NCBI GenBank assembly: GCA_013285945.1
Contig: JABDGP010000008.1
Coordinates: 665 to 62,801, forward strand
Direction: 5' to 3'
Length of the DNA: 62,137 nucleotides
DNA from: Bacteroidota bacterium
Lineage (GTDB): Bacteria; Bacteroidota; Bacteroidia; Cytophagales; Cyclobacteriaceae
In this document: in pieces, positions 43,384 through 53,044 of the stretch
Layout: every line of letters starts with the position of its first letter
How positions within the stretch are numbered: the first letter of the stretch is position 1
The notes under the pieces: model-generated
What the model saw: the letters and a program-made list of their open reading frames with translations, nothing else
What the model was told of the DNA's origin: nothing
Database searches by the model: none
Program-made: the position numbers and the translations under genes

Positions 43384-44099
43384 AGACTGTTATTAAGCAA
43401 TGGTAATTCCAGGGCCTTTTTGAAATACTTATTTTTAAAGGCAGTGTCCAGCAATGCAACGTGCTTTTGATTATGGCAATCACTTCCTAAAAAATCCACC
43501 CATCCTCTTGTAATTAGTTCTTGAGCCATTTGTCGTACCGGCTTGGAGTAGAAATCAACCAAGGAAAGAATATTAACCTGAAGCAGTACTCCACGATTAT
43601 GAAGATCCTCCGCTTTCTCTAATGTCATAAACTGATAGCGTTCGGGATGAGCCAGCACGGGTTGATATCCCTGAGTAGAAAGTTTGAATATGAAATCCTT
43701 TAGCTGGTAGGGCTCTGTCATATAGTTCATCTCAAACAAAATGTAATTTTTACCAAAAGTTAAAAGTGGTTTACTTTCGTCGACTTCATTAATTAGCCAG
43801 GTATCAAGGTAATATTCTGCAGCTGCATTAACTGTCATCTCTATTTTGTTTTCTGACAAATATCGATTTAGTTCTTTTAATCGGGCGTGAATAATTTCAG
43901 GTGTATTGCGATAGGTATCACTCATGATGTGTGGAGTAGTTATCAGTTTTTGATAACCCATATCTTGGAATTTCCGGATCACATTCAAGGCCTCGTCAAA
44001 ATCATTTACGCCATCATCTATTCCAGGCAGTAAATGTGAATGTATATCTGCCATGAGGGCAGAATGTTTTACTTTCTTTTTTCTAAAAAATGTTAACAC
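43380..44099 (-). CDS. CpsB/CapC-type tyrosine-protein phosphatase (PHP domain)
   Basis: The 239-residue manganese-dependent phosphatase has the PHP metal motifs MADIHSHLLPGIDDG, TTPHIMSD, LFEMNYM, VLAHPERY and FLGSDCHN. Such proteins dephosphorylate the BY-kinase of capsule systems. It starts with GTG at 44099 immediately after the Wzc stop (TAAGTG). The basic leader LTFFRKKKVKHSAL before the PHP start fits the N-terminus seen in other Bacteroidota members, which favours GTG over the internal ATG (residue 16). It is coupled to both neighbours. Confidence 0.9.
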   Translation of the reverse strand: MLTFFRKKKVKHSALMADIHSHLLPGIDDGVNDFDEALNVIRKFQDMGYQKLITTPHIMSDTYRNTPEIIHARLKELNRYLSENKIEMTVNAAAEYYLDTWLINEVDESKPLLTFGKNYILFEMNYMTEPYQLKDFIFKLSTQGYQPVLAHPERYQFMTLEKAEDLHNRGVLLQVNILSLVDFYSKPVRQMAQELITRGWVDFLGSDCHNQKHVALLDTAFKNKYFKKALELPLLNNSL

Positions 44100-46430
44100 T
44101 TATGATGGCAATATTTTTCTCCAGCCCTGTTTCTTTGGCTTGTCTTCGTAGTAGCCGTAACCGTAAGCCTTGTTAGAATATGGAAGGGCATTTAATACAA
44201 TAGCTACATTCGAAAGTTTATTAACTGCAATCATCCGATTTAAGCTTTTCAAGAAGTCCTTTTTAGTATAGTTCGCGCGAACTACATAAATAGAAAGATC
44301 CGATTTGCGCATAGCCATAATGCCGTCTGTAACAAGCCCAACAGGTGGCGTATCCATTAATATGAAATCATATTCCTTCTGAATTTCATCGATTAATGAC
44401 GAAAACTCACCATTCAGCAGCAGCTCAGAAGGATTAGGAGGGACTGGGCCTGATGGAATGAAATCAAGGTTCTCAATAGATGTTTTTTGCAAACATGCTT
44501 GCCATGTCGTCTTCTTGATAAGTATTGTACTCAGTCCCAGATTTTGTTCCCCTCCTTTGTTCGGGTCAATTTTTTTTACCTTACGCATATCAAGGTCAAT
44601 AAGTGCCACTTTCTTCTTAGACATAGCCAATACTGCTCCAAGGTTCATTGCAAGAAAGGATTTTCCCTCACCAGATATTGACGATGATATCGTTATGATT
44701 TTTTTGTTTCCACCAGAAGTGAAGAAATCCAGGTTGGTTCGAAGAGAACGGATTGCTTCACTTAACATCGACTTGGGATTGTCACCCACATGAATCGCAG
44801 ATATCGCCGGAACGCGTGAGGCCGGAATTACTCCAAGTACAGGTACATTTAGAGCATGCTCTATCTCTTTTATACTTGTCACTTTATTGTCGATGATATA
44901 GGCAAAGCCTATAAAAAAGAAGTTGATTACGATGCTAGCCATAAAGCCCACACCAAGAATTAAGACTTTCCGTTGTGACACCGGTGTGCCTGGCATTGAT
45001 GCTGATGACAAGATTTTAAAGTCAGGTGTGTTACCGGCTTGTGCGATTTCAAACTGTGCTTTTGATTGCATCATTGACAGGTAAAATTCGGTGAATAGAT
45101 TATAGAATCGTTGATTTTTAGAAAACTTGGTGTTCTTATCTGGCATAGAAATAAACGCCCGCTCCAATTTTAGCTTATTGTCAACAAGTTCGGCCAAGGA
45201 CTTCATCCAGTTTTCTTTGAGCGATGTCAACTGATCAAAGACTTGATCTTTCAACGTATTTATCTCTTTATCTTTTTGTTTAAAAGCGAGCGTATTTTCA
45301 TTGTAAGCAAGTGCTAACTTATCGCGCCCTTGCGTCAACAGCGATAAGGCCTCCAGTTTTTTGTTGAGATAGTCTGGAAGAAATGAGTATAGGGTAGAAG
45401 AAGAATGGCGTTTACCAGCAACGATCGTTTCTATGAGTCCGTTAATCTCAATAATTTTCTTATTAAGTGAGTAGCGCTGCGAATCCAGTTGGTTGATGAG
45501 CAAGATAGTGTGCTTCATATCCTGAACCAGGTCGCTACTTTTGTTTTGTAAAGTAAACTCCTCAAAGTAGTTTTCAAAGCCCTCCATTCTCTTCTCTACG
45601 TGTGAGAGTTCGCGGTTCAACCACTCGATTTTCTGTTTATTAGTCAGGTTTTTCTGCTCATTGCTATAAATGATATACAGCGAATCAATTTTGTTAACAA
45701 TATCATGGGCCTTGAGTGCGCTATAGTCTTTGAATGAAATATGAATGGTGTTGGCTCTAAAATTCAAAGGTTCAACGTTGGTATTCATTGATAAATAATT
45801 CACCAGATGTTCACGGCTATTAATAACGAAATAAAAATTGTTTGGGTCATTTTCATTGAGTTGAGCTGAGTTAACAACAGAGAATTCAGAACCACTTATT
45901 TTAAGAGACTCACCATATTTGCCATTGATGTCAGTGCCGTCGTTACCGATTTTTAATTTGTATGAACTCGCTGAAAGTGGTGTGAAGTAAATGGGTACAT
46001 CTTCCATGCTGCGACTTACTAACACCAGATGTACCGTAAAAGGAGACCTTTTATACATTTCATCGTAGAGAATTTTGCCCTCACTAAAATAGCTCACGTG
46101 CAAGTCAAGAGAGTCAATAACTTTGTTAAAAAAGACCTTTGATTTGATTTGCTCAATCTCTCCGGAGACAATATCCTGATCAGCGTCTTGCACTACATTT
46201 TTAATCCCCAGATCAGTAGCATCCCTTTTTATATCAAGCTTCAGTTCTGACTCAGATTCGAATATATCTTTTGTCCAACGCGTGGTGAGATAGGCGGCAA
46301 GATTGCATGCTAGAAAGATTAAGACAATCCACCATCGGGTATTTCTGAAAACGGCACGGAGTTTCTCAAGATCAATACTTTCTTGCAATGTATTGTTACC
46401 GTTAAATTGAGTATGGTTGGGATTCTTCAA
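44100..46430 (-). CDS. Wzc-type polysaccharide co-polymerase / BY-tyrosine kinase
   Basis: The 776-residue inner-membrane protein has a Wzz-like N-terminal part: one helix near 35-50, a periplasmic beta domain and long coiled coils (residues about 270-470), and a second helix near 510-530. The cytoplasmic kinase follows, with Walker A ISGEGKSFLAMNLG, Walker A' ALIDLDMRKV and Walker B DFILMDTPPVG. The C-terminal tail has a Tyr cluster (KAYGYGYYED), the autophosphorylation site. It controls chain length and export. It starts at TTG (46430), 7 nt after the wza stop with TAGGAAGAA as ribosome-binding site. Confidence 0.93.
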   Translation of the reverse strand: MKNPNHTQFNGNNTLQESIDLEKLRAVFRNTRWWIVLIFLACNLAAYLTTRWTKDIFESESELKLDIKRDATDLGIKNVVQDADQDIVSGEIEQIKSKVFFNKVIDSLDLHVSYFSEGKILYDEMYKRSPFTVHLVLVSRSMEDVPIYFTPLSASSYKLKIGNDGTDINGKYGESLKISGSEFSVVNSAQLNENDPNNFYFVINSREHLVNYLSMNTNVEPLNFRANTIHISFKDYSALKAHDIVNKIDSLYIIYSNEQKNLTNKQKIEWLNRELSHVEKRMEGFENYFEEFTLQNKSSDLVQDMKHTILLINQLDSQRYSLNKKIIEINGLIETIVAGKRHSSSTLYSFLPDYLNKKLEALSLLTQGRDKLALAYNENTLAFKQKDKEINTLKDQVFDQLTSLKENWMKSLAELVDNKLKLERAFISMPDKNTKFSKNQRFYNLFTEFYLSMMQSKAQFEIAQAGNTPDFKILSSASMPGTPVSQRKVLILGVGFMASIVINFFFIGFAYIIDNKVTSIKEIEHALNVPVLGVIPASRVPAISAIHVGDNPKSMLSEAIRSLRTNLDFFTSGGNKKIITISSSISGEGKSFLAMNLGAVLAMSKKKVALIDLDMRKVKKIDPNKGGEQNLGLSTILIKKTTWQACLQKTSIENLDFIPSGPVPPNPSELLLNGEFSSLIDEIQKEYDFILMDTPPVGLVTDGIMAMRKSDLSIYVVRANYTKKDFLKSLNRMIAVNKLSNVAIVLNALPYSNKAYGYGYYEDKPKKQGWRKILPS

Positions 46431-46437
46431 ATTCTTC

Positions 46438-47241
46438 CTATTTGAGAACGACTACAAGCACTGTAACAGCTGAAAATAGAAATGAAACGAGAAAATAATT
46501 ATCTCTGATGGCTTCTGAAAACGGCCTGCGGATTGGCTCAACGTAAACAATATCCCCCGACTCTACGATCAGATTCCCTTCGAGGAAGCCTTTAATTGTA
46601 CTAAAGTCTATCTGATAAACATGGTTATTCCGAATGAGTTTAATTTTGTTTGCCTTAGCATCATTACTCACTCCCTTGGCTAGTGCCAGTACTTCAGCAA
46701 CAGTTATGTTTTGATTATTGAGTGGAATCACCTGGCCACCTGGGGCACCTAATACGATAACGCGTTTGTTCACATAAGAGAGCAATACAAACGACTCCTT
46801 GAAGTATTTCGAATATTCTTTTTGAATGATCTCTTCGGCTTGATGGAGAGTAAGGCCTTCCAGTTTCATTTCACCAACGAGTGGCAACTTGACAGTTCCG
46901 GCCAGGTCAACCAAAAAATTCAGGTTTTCATTTTTTTTTGGTTGCTGTCCTGATCCACCTTGGTTAGATAAGTCCGGGTTGGGGTCAACAAGACGCTCCC
47001 CGTTATTAGAAGAGACATCCAACTTTAGCAAATCATTTTTCTGTATAACATAATTCTTTTCTGTTGAGATGGCTTCTCTTTTGAATATCTCAGGTTGTGA
47101 ATCTTCGGTTGCCTTGAACATGATGTTCTGTTTGTAGGATGCACAAGAACAAAGCAGAACCGCTGAAATAACAGACGAAAAAAGATAGCGCACAATTACA
47201 GGTTTAACAATGCCCGTGAAATTACAATTTTTCACCAACAT
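46438..47241 (-). CDS. Wza-type polysaccharide export lipoprotein
   Basis: The 267-residue protein has a lipoprotein signal with LCSC (Cys33) and a Poly_export domain (YVIQKNDLLKLDVSSNN), followed by a SLBB-like segment (KRVIVLGAPGGQVIPL, ITVAEVLALAKGV). A final hydrophobic helix (YFLVSFLFSAVTVLVVVL) is seen at the C-terminus, common in this phylum. It should form the outer-membrane or periplasmic export channel together with the Wzc-like kinase encoded next. It follows the GT4 gene by 31 nt in the same operon. The 33-residue leader is slightly long; the start is the only ATG available. Confidence 0.9.
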   Translation of the reverse strand: MLVKNCNFTGIVKPVIVRYLFSSVISAVLLCSCASYKQNIMFKATEDSQPEIFKREAISTEKNYVIQKNDLLKLDVSSNNGERLVDPNPDLSNQGGSGQQPKKNENLNFLVDLAGTVKLPLVGEMKLEGLTLHQAEEIIQKEYSKYFKESFVLLSYVNKRVIVLGAPGGQVIPLNNQNITVAEVLALAKGVSNDAKANKIKLIRNNHVYQIDFSTIKGFLEGNLIVESGDIVYVEPIRRPFSEAIRDNYFLVSFLFSAVTVLVVVLK

Positions 47242-47272
47242 ATTTTTGGAGTCAGAAATCTAATGGTACTTT

Positions 47273-48388
47273 CTAAGTAAGGGCAGGCTCAAGATTCTGC
47301 ACAGCTGCCAGGTATTTATTGATGACAATCGATTCGTCAAATTCGTGTTCTGCTTTTAACCGACCGTTAGTTCCCATAGCCTTCAGGGTTTCGTCATCAA
47401 AGCCAGCCATGGTCTCCATCTTTTGGGCGAGATCCTGAGCATCCCTTAATTTACAGAGAAGCCCGTTATACCCATCTACCACTACGTGGTGGCAACCAGG
47501 AACATCAGTAGTTATGATTGGCTTGGCAATACTCGCTGCTTCAAGTAATGTACGCGGTGTTCCTTCACGATAGGAAGGCAATACCACACAGTCAGCCTTT
47601 TGAATATAGGGACGAACGTCTCTCGTTGTTCCGAGGTATTCAATAAGTCCCTCGTCAATCCACTCGTCTATCGCTTTCAAGCTTATACCACGCTTATGTT
47701 TTGGATCCTTAGCGCCCAAAACCTGAAATCGTGCATCGACTCCCGATGATTTTAATTGCCGGATTGCTTCAATGAACTCCAGTACGCCCTTGTCAGTAAT
47801 GAGTCTCGAAACAAGCAAAAATGTGAATTTTTTATTGCGGGTAAAATCAGCAGGAACAAAATGATTTAAGTCAATTCCTGAGCCAGGTAGAAGGTCGCTC
47901 AATGATTCAGCTACTAATTTTTTGTCTAGAAAAAGAGCACGATCATCAGGGTTTTGAAAAAACACCTTCTTGGGGAATCGAAAGGCAAAACGGTACAATG
48001 AAATAGCAATAGCAGAAACAAAATTTTTCTTTAAAAAAATGGTGCCTAAGCCGCACACATTGTTAACGGAAGGGATGCGCAGGATAGCTGCCGCAATCGT
48101 TCCATATACATTCGGTTTAATAGTATAGTGTAAGATCACATCTGGCTTTACGCGACGGTAGATCAAAAAAAGCTCAAAAATAAGAAGGGAGTCTTTGATG
48201 GGATTAGCTCCTCTGCTGTCCATCTTTAAATCGTGATGGTGGCAGCCTTCCGCAGTCAGGAAACTGGTATAGTCGTCATGAGGTGCTATTGTATGAACTT
48301 CGTGGCCAGCAGCCATCAAAGCCTTTACAAAGTTTAACCTGAAATTATAGATGTTCCAGGACGTATTTAAAACGACTGCGATTCTCAT
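47273..48388 (-). CDS. Family 4 glycosyltransferase (GT-B)
   Basis: From the ATG at 48388 the product has 371 residues. The N-terminal domain begins MRIAVVLNTSWNIYNFRLNF, with DVILHYTIKPNVYG. The C-terminal domain has the sugar-nucleotide motif FLLVSRLITDKGVLEFIEA and the EX7E signature in EGTPRTLLEA. It probably transfers a sugar from a nucleotide donor to a lipid-linked glycan on the cytoplasmic side, supplying the Wza/Wzc export system encoded downstream. A TTG extension to 48400 is unlikely. It is first in the leftward capsule cluster; donor and acceptor unknown. Confidence 0.88.
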   Translation of the reverse strand: MRIAVVLNTSWNIYNFRLNFVKALMAAGHEVHTIAPHDDYTSFLTAEGCHHHDLKMDSRGANPIKDSLLIFELFLIYRRVKPDVILHYTIKPNVYGTIAAAILRIPSVNNVCGLGTIFLKKNFVSAIAISLYRFAFRFPKKVFFQNPDDRALFLDKKLVAESLSDLLPGSGIDLNHFVPADFTRNKKFTFLLVSRLITDKGVLEFIEAIRQLKSSGVDARFQVLGAKDPKHKRGISLKAIDEWIDEGLIEYLGTTRDVRPYIQKADCVVLPSYREGTPRTLLEAASIAKPIITTDVPGCHHVVVDGYNGLLCKLRDAQDLAQKMETMAGFDDETLKAMGTNGRLKAEHEFDESIVINKYLAAVQNLEPALT

Positions 48389-48556
48389 TTTTTTAGCCAA
48401 CTACACCCGTTTTTGACAGAAACAGGCAATTTTAAGTTTAGGTGCCAAAACGACCAATTTATCAGCCGTTTCTGTTAGTACATCCTGCAAAACTACAAAA
48501 AAGTAACCTTTACGAGAAAGGAACCCTGCATTAAAAGTATGTTTGCAGCTTGATGT

Positions 48557-49723
48557 ATGGAAAAACTCGGTAATCACGCGGTTTTGGTTGCGGTGGCCGC
48601 TCCCCAAAGCAGACCAGAGGAAACTCAGGAACATTTAGAGGAATTGGCGTTTCTGGCCGAAACCATTGGTATACAGACTGATGAGCATTTCATTCAAAAG
48701 CTATCTAATCCTGATGTACGCACCTTTGTGGGCAAAGGGAAGCTTGAAGAAATTAAGTCATCTGTGATCAAAAATGACATTCGCTATGTTTTGTTTGATG
48801 ATGACTTGAGCCCTTCGCAGCTGCGAAATATTGAACGGGAAATGAATCCCGCTGGAAACGAAGCGACTGTCCGCATTTATGATCGATCACTCCTGATTCT
48901 TGATATCTTCTTAATGCGTGCCCAGACTGCTCAGGCGCGCACTCAGGTTGAGCTGGCTATGAATCAATATTTACTACCGCGCCTCACACGTATGTGGACT
49001 CACCTTGAAAGGCAAAGAGGTGGTACGGGTACCCGAGGCGGGGCAGGGGAAAAGGAAATTGAGACTGACCGAAGAGTGGTGCGTGATCAAATCACCAAAC
49101 TCAAGGAAGAGCTAAAGAAAATTGACAAGCAAAGGCAGACACAACGAAAATCGCGGAGTGGTGTGGTGCGCGTAGCTCTTGTGGGGTATACCAATGTGGG
49201 CAAGAGCACGCTAATGAATTTACTTTCCAAGGCGGACGTTAAAGCTGAGAATAAATTGTTTGCAACAGTTGATGCCACAGTGCGTAAAGTTGTAGAAGGC
49301 AACATCCCATTTCTACTTTCTGACACCGTTGGCTTTATTCGTAAACTGCCGCATCATTTGATTGAGTCATTTAAATCAACACTTGACGAAGTGCGCGAAG
49401 CGGATTTGCTTCTTCACGTTGTGGATTGCGCACATCCTTTTCACGATAACCAAATTGAAGTAGTGAAGAAAACCTTGGTGGAAATCGGAGCCGGCAACAT
49501 TCCTACCGTTTTGGTATTGAATAAAATGGATCAGCTGAAAAGTGAAGATGGTCCGATTGATCTGGAAGCAATGCAACGTCATTACAATCAGCATGGATTT
49601 AGCGAGGTTGTTTTTATTTCAGCCACTAGGAAAGAGAACATTCAGGCTTTGCGTCAGATTATTTTTGAACAGGTAAAGAAAAAGCACCTGATGATATATC
49701 CGAATTTTGTCAGCACGCTGTAA
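48557..49723 (+). CDS. hflX: GTPase HflX
   Basis: The 388-residue ribosome-splitting GTPase has an N-terminal domain, the linker stretch GGTGTRGGAGEKEIETDRR (155-173), a coiled helix, and the G domain with GYTNVGKST (210-218), DTVGFI and NKMD. It binds 50S subunits and acts under heat or antibiotic stress. The ATG at 48557 follows a TATGTTTG -7-like box (48538-48545) by only 11 nt, suggesting a very short leader. It is divergent from the GT4 gene and ends in a region with a terminator-like hairpin. Confidence 0.94.
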   Translation: MEKLGNHAVLVAVAAPQSRPEETQEHLEELAFLAETIGIQTDEHFIQKLSNPDVRTFVGKGKLEEIKSSVIKNDIRYVLFDDDLSPSQLRNIEREMNPAGNEATVRIYDRSLLILDIFLMRAQTAQARTQVELAMNQYLLPRLTRMWTHLERQRGGTGTRGGAGEKEIETDRRVVRDQITKLKEELKKIDKQRQTQRKSRSGVVRVALVGYTNVGKSTLMNLLSKADVKAENKLFATVDATVRKVVEGNIPFLLSDTVGFIRKLPHHLIESFKSTLDEVREADLLLHVVDCAHPFHDNQIEVVKKTLVEIGAGNIPTVLVLNKMDQLKSEDGPIDLEAMQRHYNQHGFSEVVFISATRKENIQALRQIIFEQVKKKHLMIYPNFVSTL

Positions 49724-49739
49724 AATAAACCTGTAACTA

Positions 49740-49797
49740 AAAAGCCACAAGCTTCCGGCCCCAACCTCTCAAAAGGAACCATCCGCCTGCGGCTTTT
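49740..49797. terminator. Terminator-like hairpin between hflX and the receptor gene
   Basis: AAAAGCC (49740-49746) and GGCTTTT (49791-49797) form a stem with a long, GC-rich loop between two convergent genes. The flanking A and T runs would serve as tracts in both directions. Confidence 0.5.
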
Positions 49798-49821
49798 CAA
49801 TCGTACTAAAGAATTACTTCT

Positions 49822-52779
49822 TTATTGTTTTTCTCTTTTTGCGTTGATCGGGAAAGTACCAAACTGGCCTACTGTCATATTTCCGTTAAGGTCGTCTTCT
49901 TTGATCGTTCCTTTGATGGTGAAACTCATCGTATTTCCACCAAACGAAACTTCATAAGCGATATTGACTTCATTTCCATTTACGGTTACCGATGTAAGCG
50001 GAGTCTCCTTATTGTTGCGGTTGCTGGTGATAGTGCCCGAATATTTTTCTCCATCTTTCTTGATGCTCAACTTTCCGCTACCGCCTTGTGGCGATTCAAG
50101 AGTGTAATTCCAATTACCTGCGGCATTAATCACTTTAGTTGGATCAACAGCAGCCATCTTCAGATTAGGCTGGCTAGCAGCGGCCGGCACTCCACCACCT
50201 CTTTGTCCGCCACCTTGTCCACCGCCCATTTGACCGCCACCATCCTGATCACCACCGCCATCTTTCAAGTCATCGTTGTTGATCGACTTCTTACTTTTCT
50301 TAGGCTGACTTACGCCAAGTTTACCAATGCGATAATTGAACGTTATTTTAAAATTGAAATTATAATACTTGCTGTATCCTTGTTGGTTTACAATAGGAGA
50401 GACAGTTGAAGAATTGACCGTCATGGTTGGAGTTAAGAAATTCTCTGCGCCCAAGCCTATACTGCCTCTCTTCTCATTAAACTCTTTTTGTATACTCAAA
50501 CTATAAAGCCTGAATGCACCTTGGTAACCTTGCAATAAAACTTGTCGGCCTCTGTAGAATCCAAAAAACTGTAATCCCCAGCCATTGCCAATCGTATAAT
50601 TGCCGAACATGCGCACGTTATAGACCCAACCGCTGTTACTAGTCCTTAGTGGATCAGTTGCACTAATGCCAGGGTTCTTTAATACTGCATAATAGGTGTC
50701 AGTTCCTCCGCTAAGGGAGAACTTGTTCGAAAGCGAAACGTTAGCAAAAACGCTTGCACCAAAAGCGTTTTGAACTCCAATATTAAGGTAGGTGGTTTTT
50801 ACTGCCGTAGCAGTTGTTCCGTCGGGATAAGTCACCACCTGGGAGCTACGGACTTGTTGTATTGCGTTATCAGTATTGCGTATGAAGGTAGAAAAATTGA
50901 GCGATGTGCTTTGAATGTTAGCATTGTAACCAAGTTCGTAATTGTTTGTGTATTCAGGGCCAAGTGATGGATTACCTGTCGAAATATTTAAGCTGTTTGA
51001 GGCGACCGTATTTGGATTAAGATTTCCGATAGAAGGCCGTTGAATGCGTCTATTAAAAGAAAGTTTGATCATGTTGCCATTATCCAGGCGCTTCGAAAGA
51101 TTGACACTGGGCACCAGGACTCCATAGGAAGGAATTGGGATTGATCCATTTTGATTATTGGCAGAGATAGTAGTGTATTCATATCTTGTTCCTGCCTTAA
51201 GAGAGTATTTACTTTGTGTACTCAGTGTGTAGGATATATAACCTGCCGATATATTCTGAGTATAATTCAAAGTGTTTGTATTATAAATTGTTCCGGTGGG
51301 TATCGAAGAGTACAAGCCATCGGCGCCGGCCTGCGAATAACTTGAATTACTCGTGGCTTTTCGCATAATTTCCTTGGCACCTACTTCAATGAGCTGCATT
51401 TCACTAATCGGAGTTTGGTAATCCGCCTGAACAGTTGCCTCCGAGTTTTGAGTAGGGTTTCCATTTTTTATATAAGAAAGCGTATCTCTTCCTGTACCTG
51501 AAGATGGCATCCCCTTATAATAAGTCGTTTGGGTAATAAAATTATTATTACCATTACTTTGACTGTACAAAGTCAACAAATTGAATTCGCGGTTGGGCTT
51601 GGCGAAAAGGTGTGTGTAATTCAAGCTCCCATCTACAGAGTGGGTTTGATTAATGGTATTTATATTTTTTATTGATTCATTAACTGGGTTTTCGGCCGAA
51701 TTGAAATACGATTGCGTTGTTAAGCCATCTTGATAAGTATGCCCATCGCGAATACCAAACCGAACTGAGCCTGTCAGTGAATTATTCTTGTCAATGTCAT
51801 AATCTAATCCCAAAGTATAGTTTCCGAAAAGGTTTTGATTACGCGTAGAGGCGGACTGAATGTTTCTCGAGGCATCAGTTAAGCCAGTAGTGGGATCCGT
51901 AGCATAGGTAGTTTGATCGTTATAAGTTTTGCCGGGTGTATTGTACTGTGCCCTGCCAAACCCGCCCAATGAAACTCCCAATTTTCCTTTGCGGTAACTG
52001 CCGTTAAGTCCAAGGTTAGAACCACGATACCCGCTGCTGCTGTTAATGTTCATCGTCAGCCCCTCCAACGTATTTTTCTTAAGAATAATATTAATAATCC
52101 CTGCCGAACCTTCAGCATCGTACTTAGCAGAAGGCGAAGTAATCACTTCTACCGTTTTGATTTGATCTGCAGGAATTTGTTTGAGTGCATCAGAGATACT
52201 ACTTGCTGAGATTGTAGAAGGCTTATTGTTAATTAGTACTTTGATGTTTTGACTACCGCGCAATGAAGGATTGCCGTCCATGTCAACACTTAGTAACGGA
52301 ACCCGTCTGAGTACATCGGTTGCATCACCACCCTTAGCGGTTGCGTCTGCTTCGGCATTGTAAACAGTACGGTCTACCTTTTCTTCGATCAAAGGCTTTT
52401 GGCCCACAACCTCTACCGCCTTTAGCATGGTAGTAGAAGGACTAAGTACTACATTTCCCAAGTTGATTTCATTTTTCTTATCCGTCAACTGTACTTTGAT
52501 CAGCTTGGTATTGTAGCCAATAAATGAAATGGTGATAAAATAATTTCCGGCTGGTATTTTTGACAGGGTGAATTTCCCTTTGTCGTCGCACACATCACCA
52601 TTCAATGGCTTGCGCGTAGTAGGGTCCAAGAGTGCTACCGTGGCAAATTCAACAGCTTGATTATTAGTAGAGTCTTGCACTACACCGGTGATTTTGCCGG
52701 TATTTGGTTCCACCGGGGGCTGGGCCCAAACGGAGAATGACAGAAGCAAAAGGAAGATTGCGGGTACGAGAGGTTTCAT
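49822..52779 (-). CDS. TonB-dependent outer-membrane receptor with extra C-terminal beta module
   Basis: The 985-residue protein has a signal peptide, a carboxypeptidase-regulatory-like domain (residues about 24-112: GKITGVVQDSTNNQAVEFAT), a plug (VGQKPLIEEKVDRTVYN, ending in AEGSAGIINIILKKN) and a large barrel to about 826, of the outer-membrane family-3 type. Unusually the chain goes on: a Gly/Asp/Gln-rich linker (about 827-863, repeats of GGGQ) and a beta-rich module (about 885-985: NWNYTLESPQGGSGKLSIKK, then GTIKEDDLNGNMTVG). The substrate is unknown. It is divergent from a LytS/LytR pair and close to TonB and Exb genes. Confidence 0.88.
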   Translation of the reverse strand: MKPLVPAIFLLLLSFSVWAQPPVEPNTGKITGVVQDSTNNQAVEFATVALLDPTTRKPLNGDVCDDKGKFTLSKIPAGNYFITISFIGYNTKLIKVQLTDKKNEINLGNVVLSPSTTMLKAVEVVGQKPLIEEKVDRTVYNAEADATAKGGDATDVLRRVPLLSVDMDGNPSLRGSQNIKVLINNKPSTISASSISDALKQIPADQIKTVEVITSPSAKYDAEGSAGIINIILKKNTLEGLTMNINSSSGYRGSNLGLNGSYRKGKLGVSLGGFGRAQYNTPGKTYNDQTTYATDPTTGLTDASRNIQSASTRNQNLFGNYTLGLDYDIDKNNSLTGSVRFGIRDGHTYQDGLTTQSYFNSAENPVNESIKNINTINQTHSVDGSLNYTHLFAKPNREFNLLTLYSQSNGNNNFITQTTYYKGMPSSGTGRDTLSYIKNGNPTQNSEATVQADYQTPISEMQLIEVGAKEIMRKATSNSSYSQAGADGLYSSIPTGTIYNTNTLNYTQNISAGYISYTLSTQSKYSLKAGTRYEYTTISANNQNGSIPIPSYGVLVPSVNLSKRLDNGNMIKLSFNRRIQRPSIGNLNPNTVASNSLNISTGNPSLGPEYTNNYELGYNANIQSTSLNFSTFIRNTDNAIQQVRSSQVVTYPDGTTATAVKTTYLNIGVQNAFGASVFANVSLSNKFSLSGGTDTYYAVLKNPGISATDPLRTSNSGWVYNVRMFGNYTIGNGWGLQFFGFYRGRQVLLQGYQGAFRLYSLSIQKEFNEKRGSIGLGAENFLTPTMTVNSSTVSPIVNQQGYSKYYNFNFKITFNYRIGKLGVSQPKKSKKSINNDDLKDGGGDQDGGGQMGGGQGGGQRGGGVPAAASQPNLKMAAVDPTKVINAAGNWNYTLESPQGGSGKLSIKKDGEKYSGTITSNRNNKETPLTSVTVNGNEVNIAYEVSFGGNTMSFTIKGTIKEDDLNGNMTVGQFGTFPINAKREKQ

Positions 52780-52910
52780 TATTTTAAAATTATTAGTTAG
52801 TCATATTTTGTTCAACACGTTTTATATCGCAAAAATGCCGGAATTGTTTCCCTCGTAGCATCAGTATTAGATCATCTGCCGCAATTGTTCGACGCCTCCC
52901 TTAATTAATC

Positions 52911-52922
52911 GTCCGTTCGGAC
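52911..52922. promoter_or_regulatory. Palindrome GTCCGTTCGGAC in the receptor/LytS divergent gap
   Basis: A 5-bp perfect inverted repeat (GTCCG/CGGAC, 2-nt spacer) lies 132 nt upstream of the receptor ATG. A possible operator; no regulator can be assigned. Confidence 0.3.
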
Positions 52923-53006
52923 ATACCTTACAGATACCTCAAACCATCGAAAAAGTTGCACCAAGTGCCGAAAAAATTAATAAAACGGCTCCATCCTTTA
53001 CAGGAA

Positions 53007-53021
53007 CGGCTACCTTAGCCG
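53007..53021. promoter_or_regulatory. Palindrome CGGCTA-CCT-TAGCCG before the LytS-like gene
   Basis: A 6-bp perfect inverted repeat with a 3-nt spacer lies 24 nt before the ATG at 53045. It could be an operator or an mRNA leader hairpin affecting translation. Confidence 0.35.
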
Positions 53022-53044
53022 CTGTTTGTACGTAATCGTATGTC

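Noticed and set aside
48401-48634. Leftward frame between the GT4 gene and hflX
   Set aside because: It overlaps the start of hflX on the other strand and has no family resemblance.
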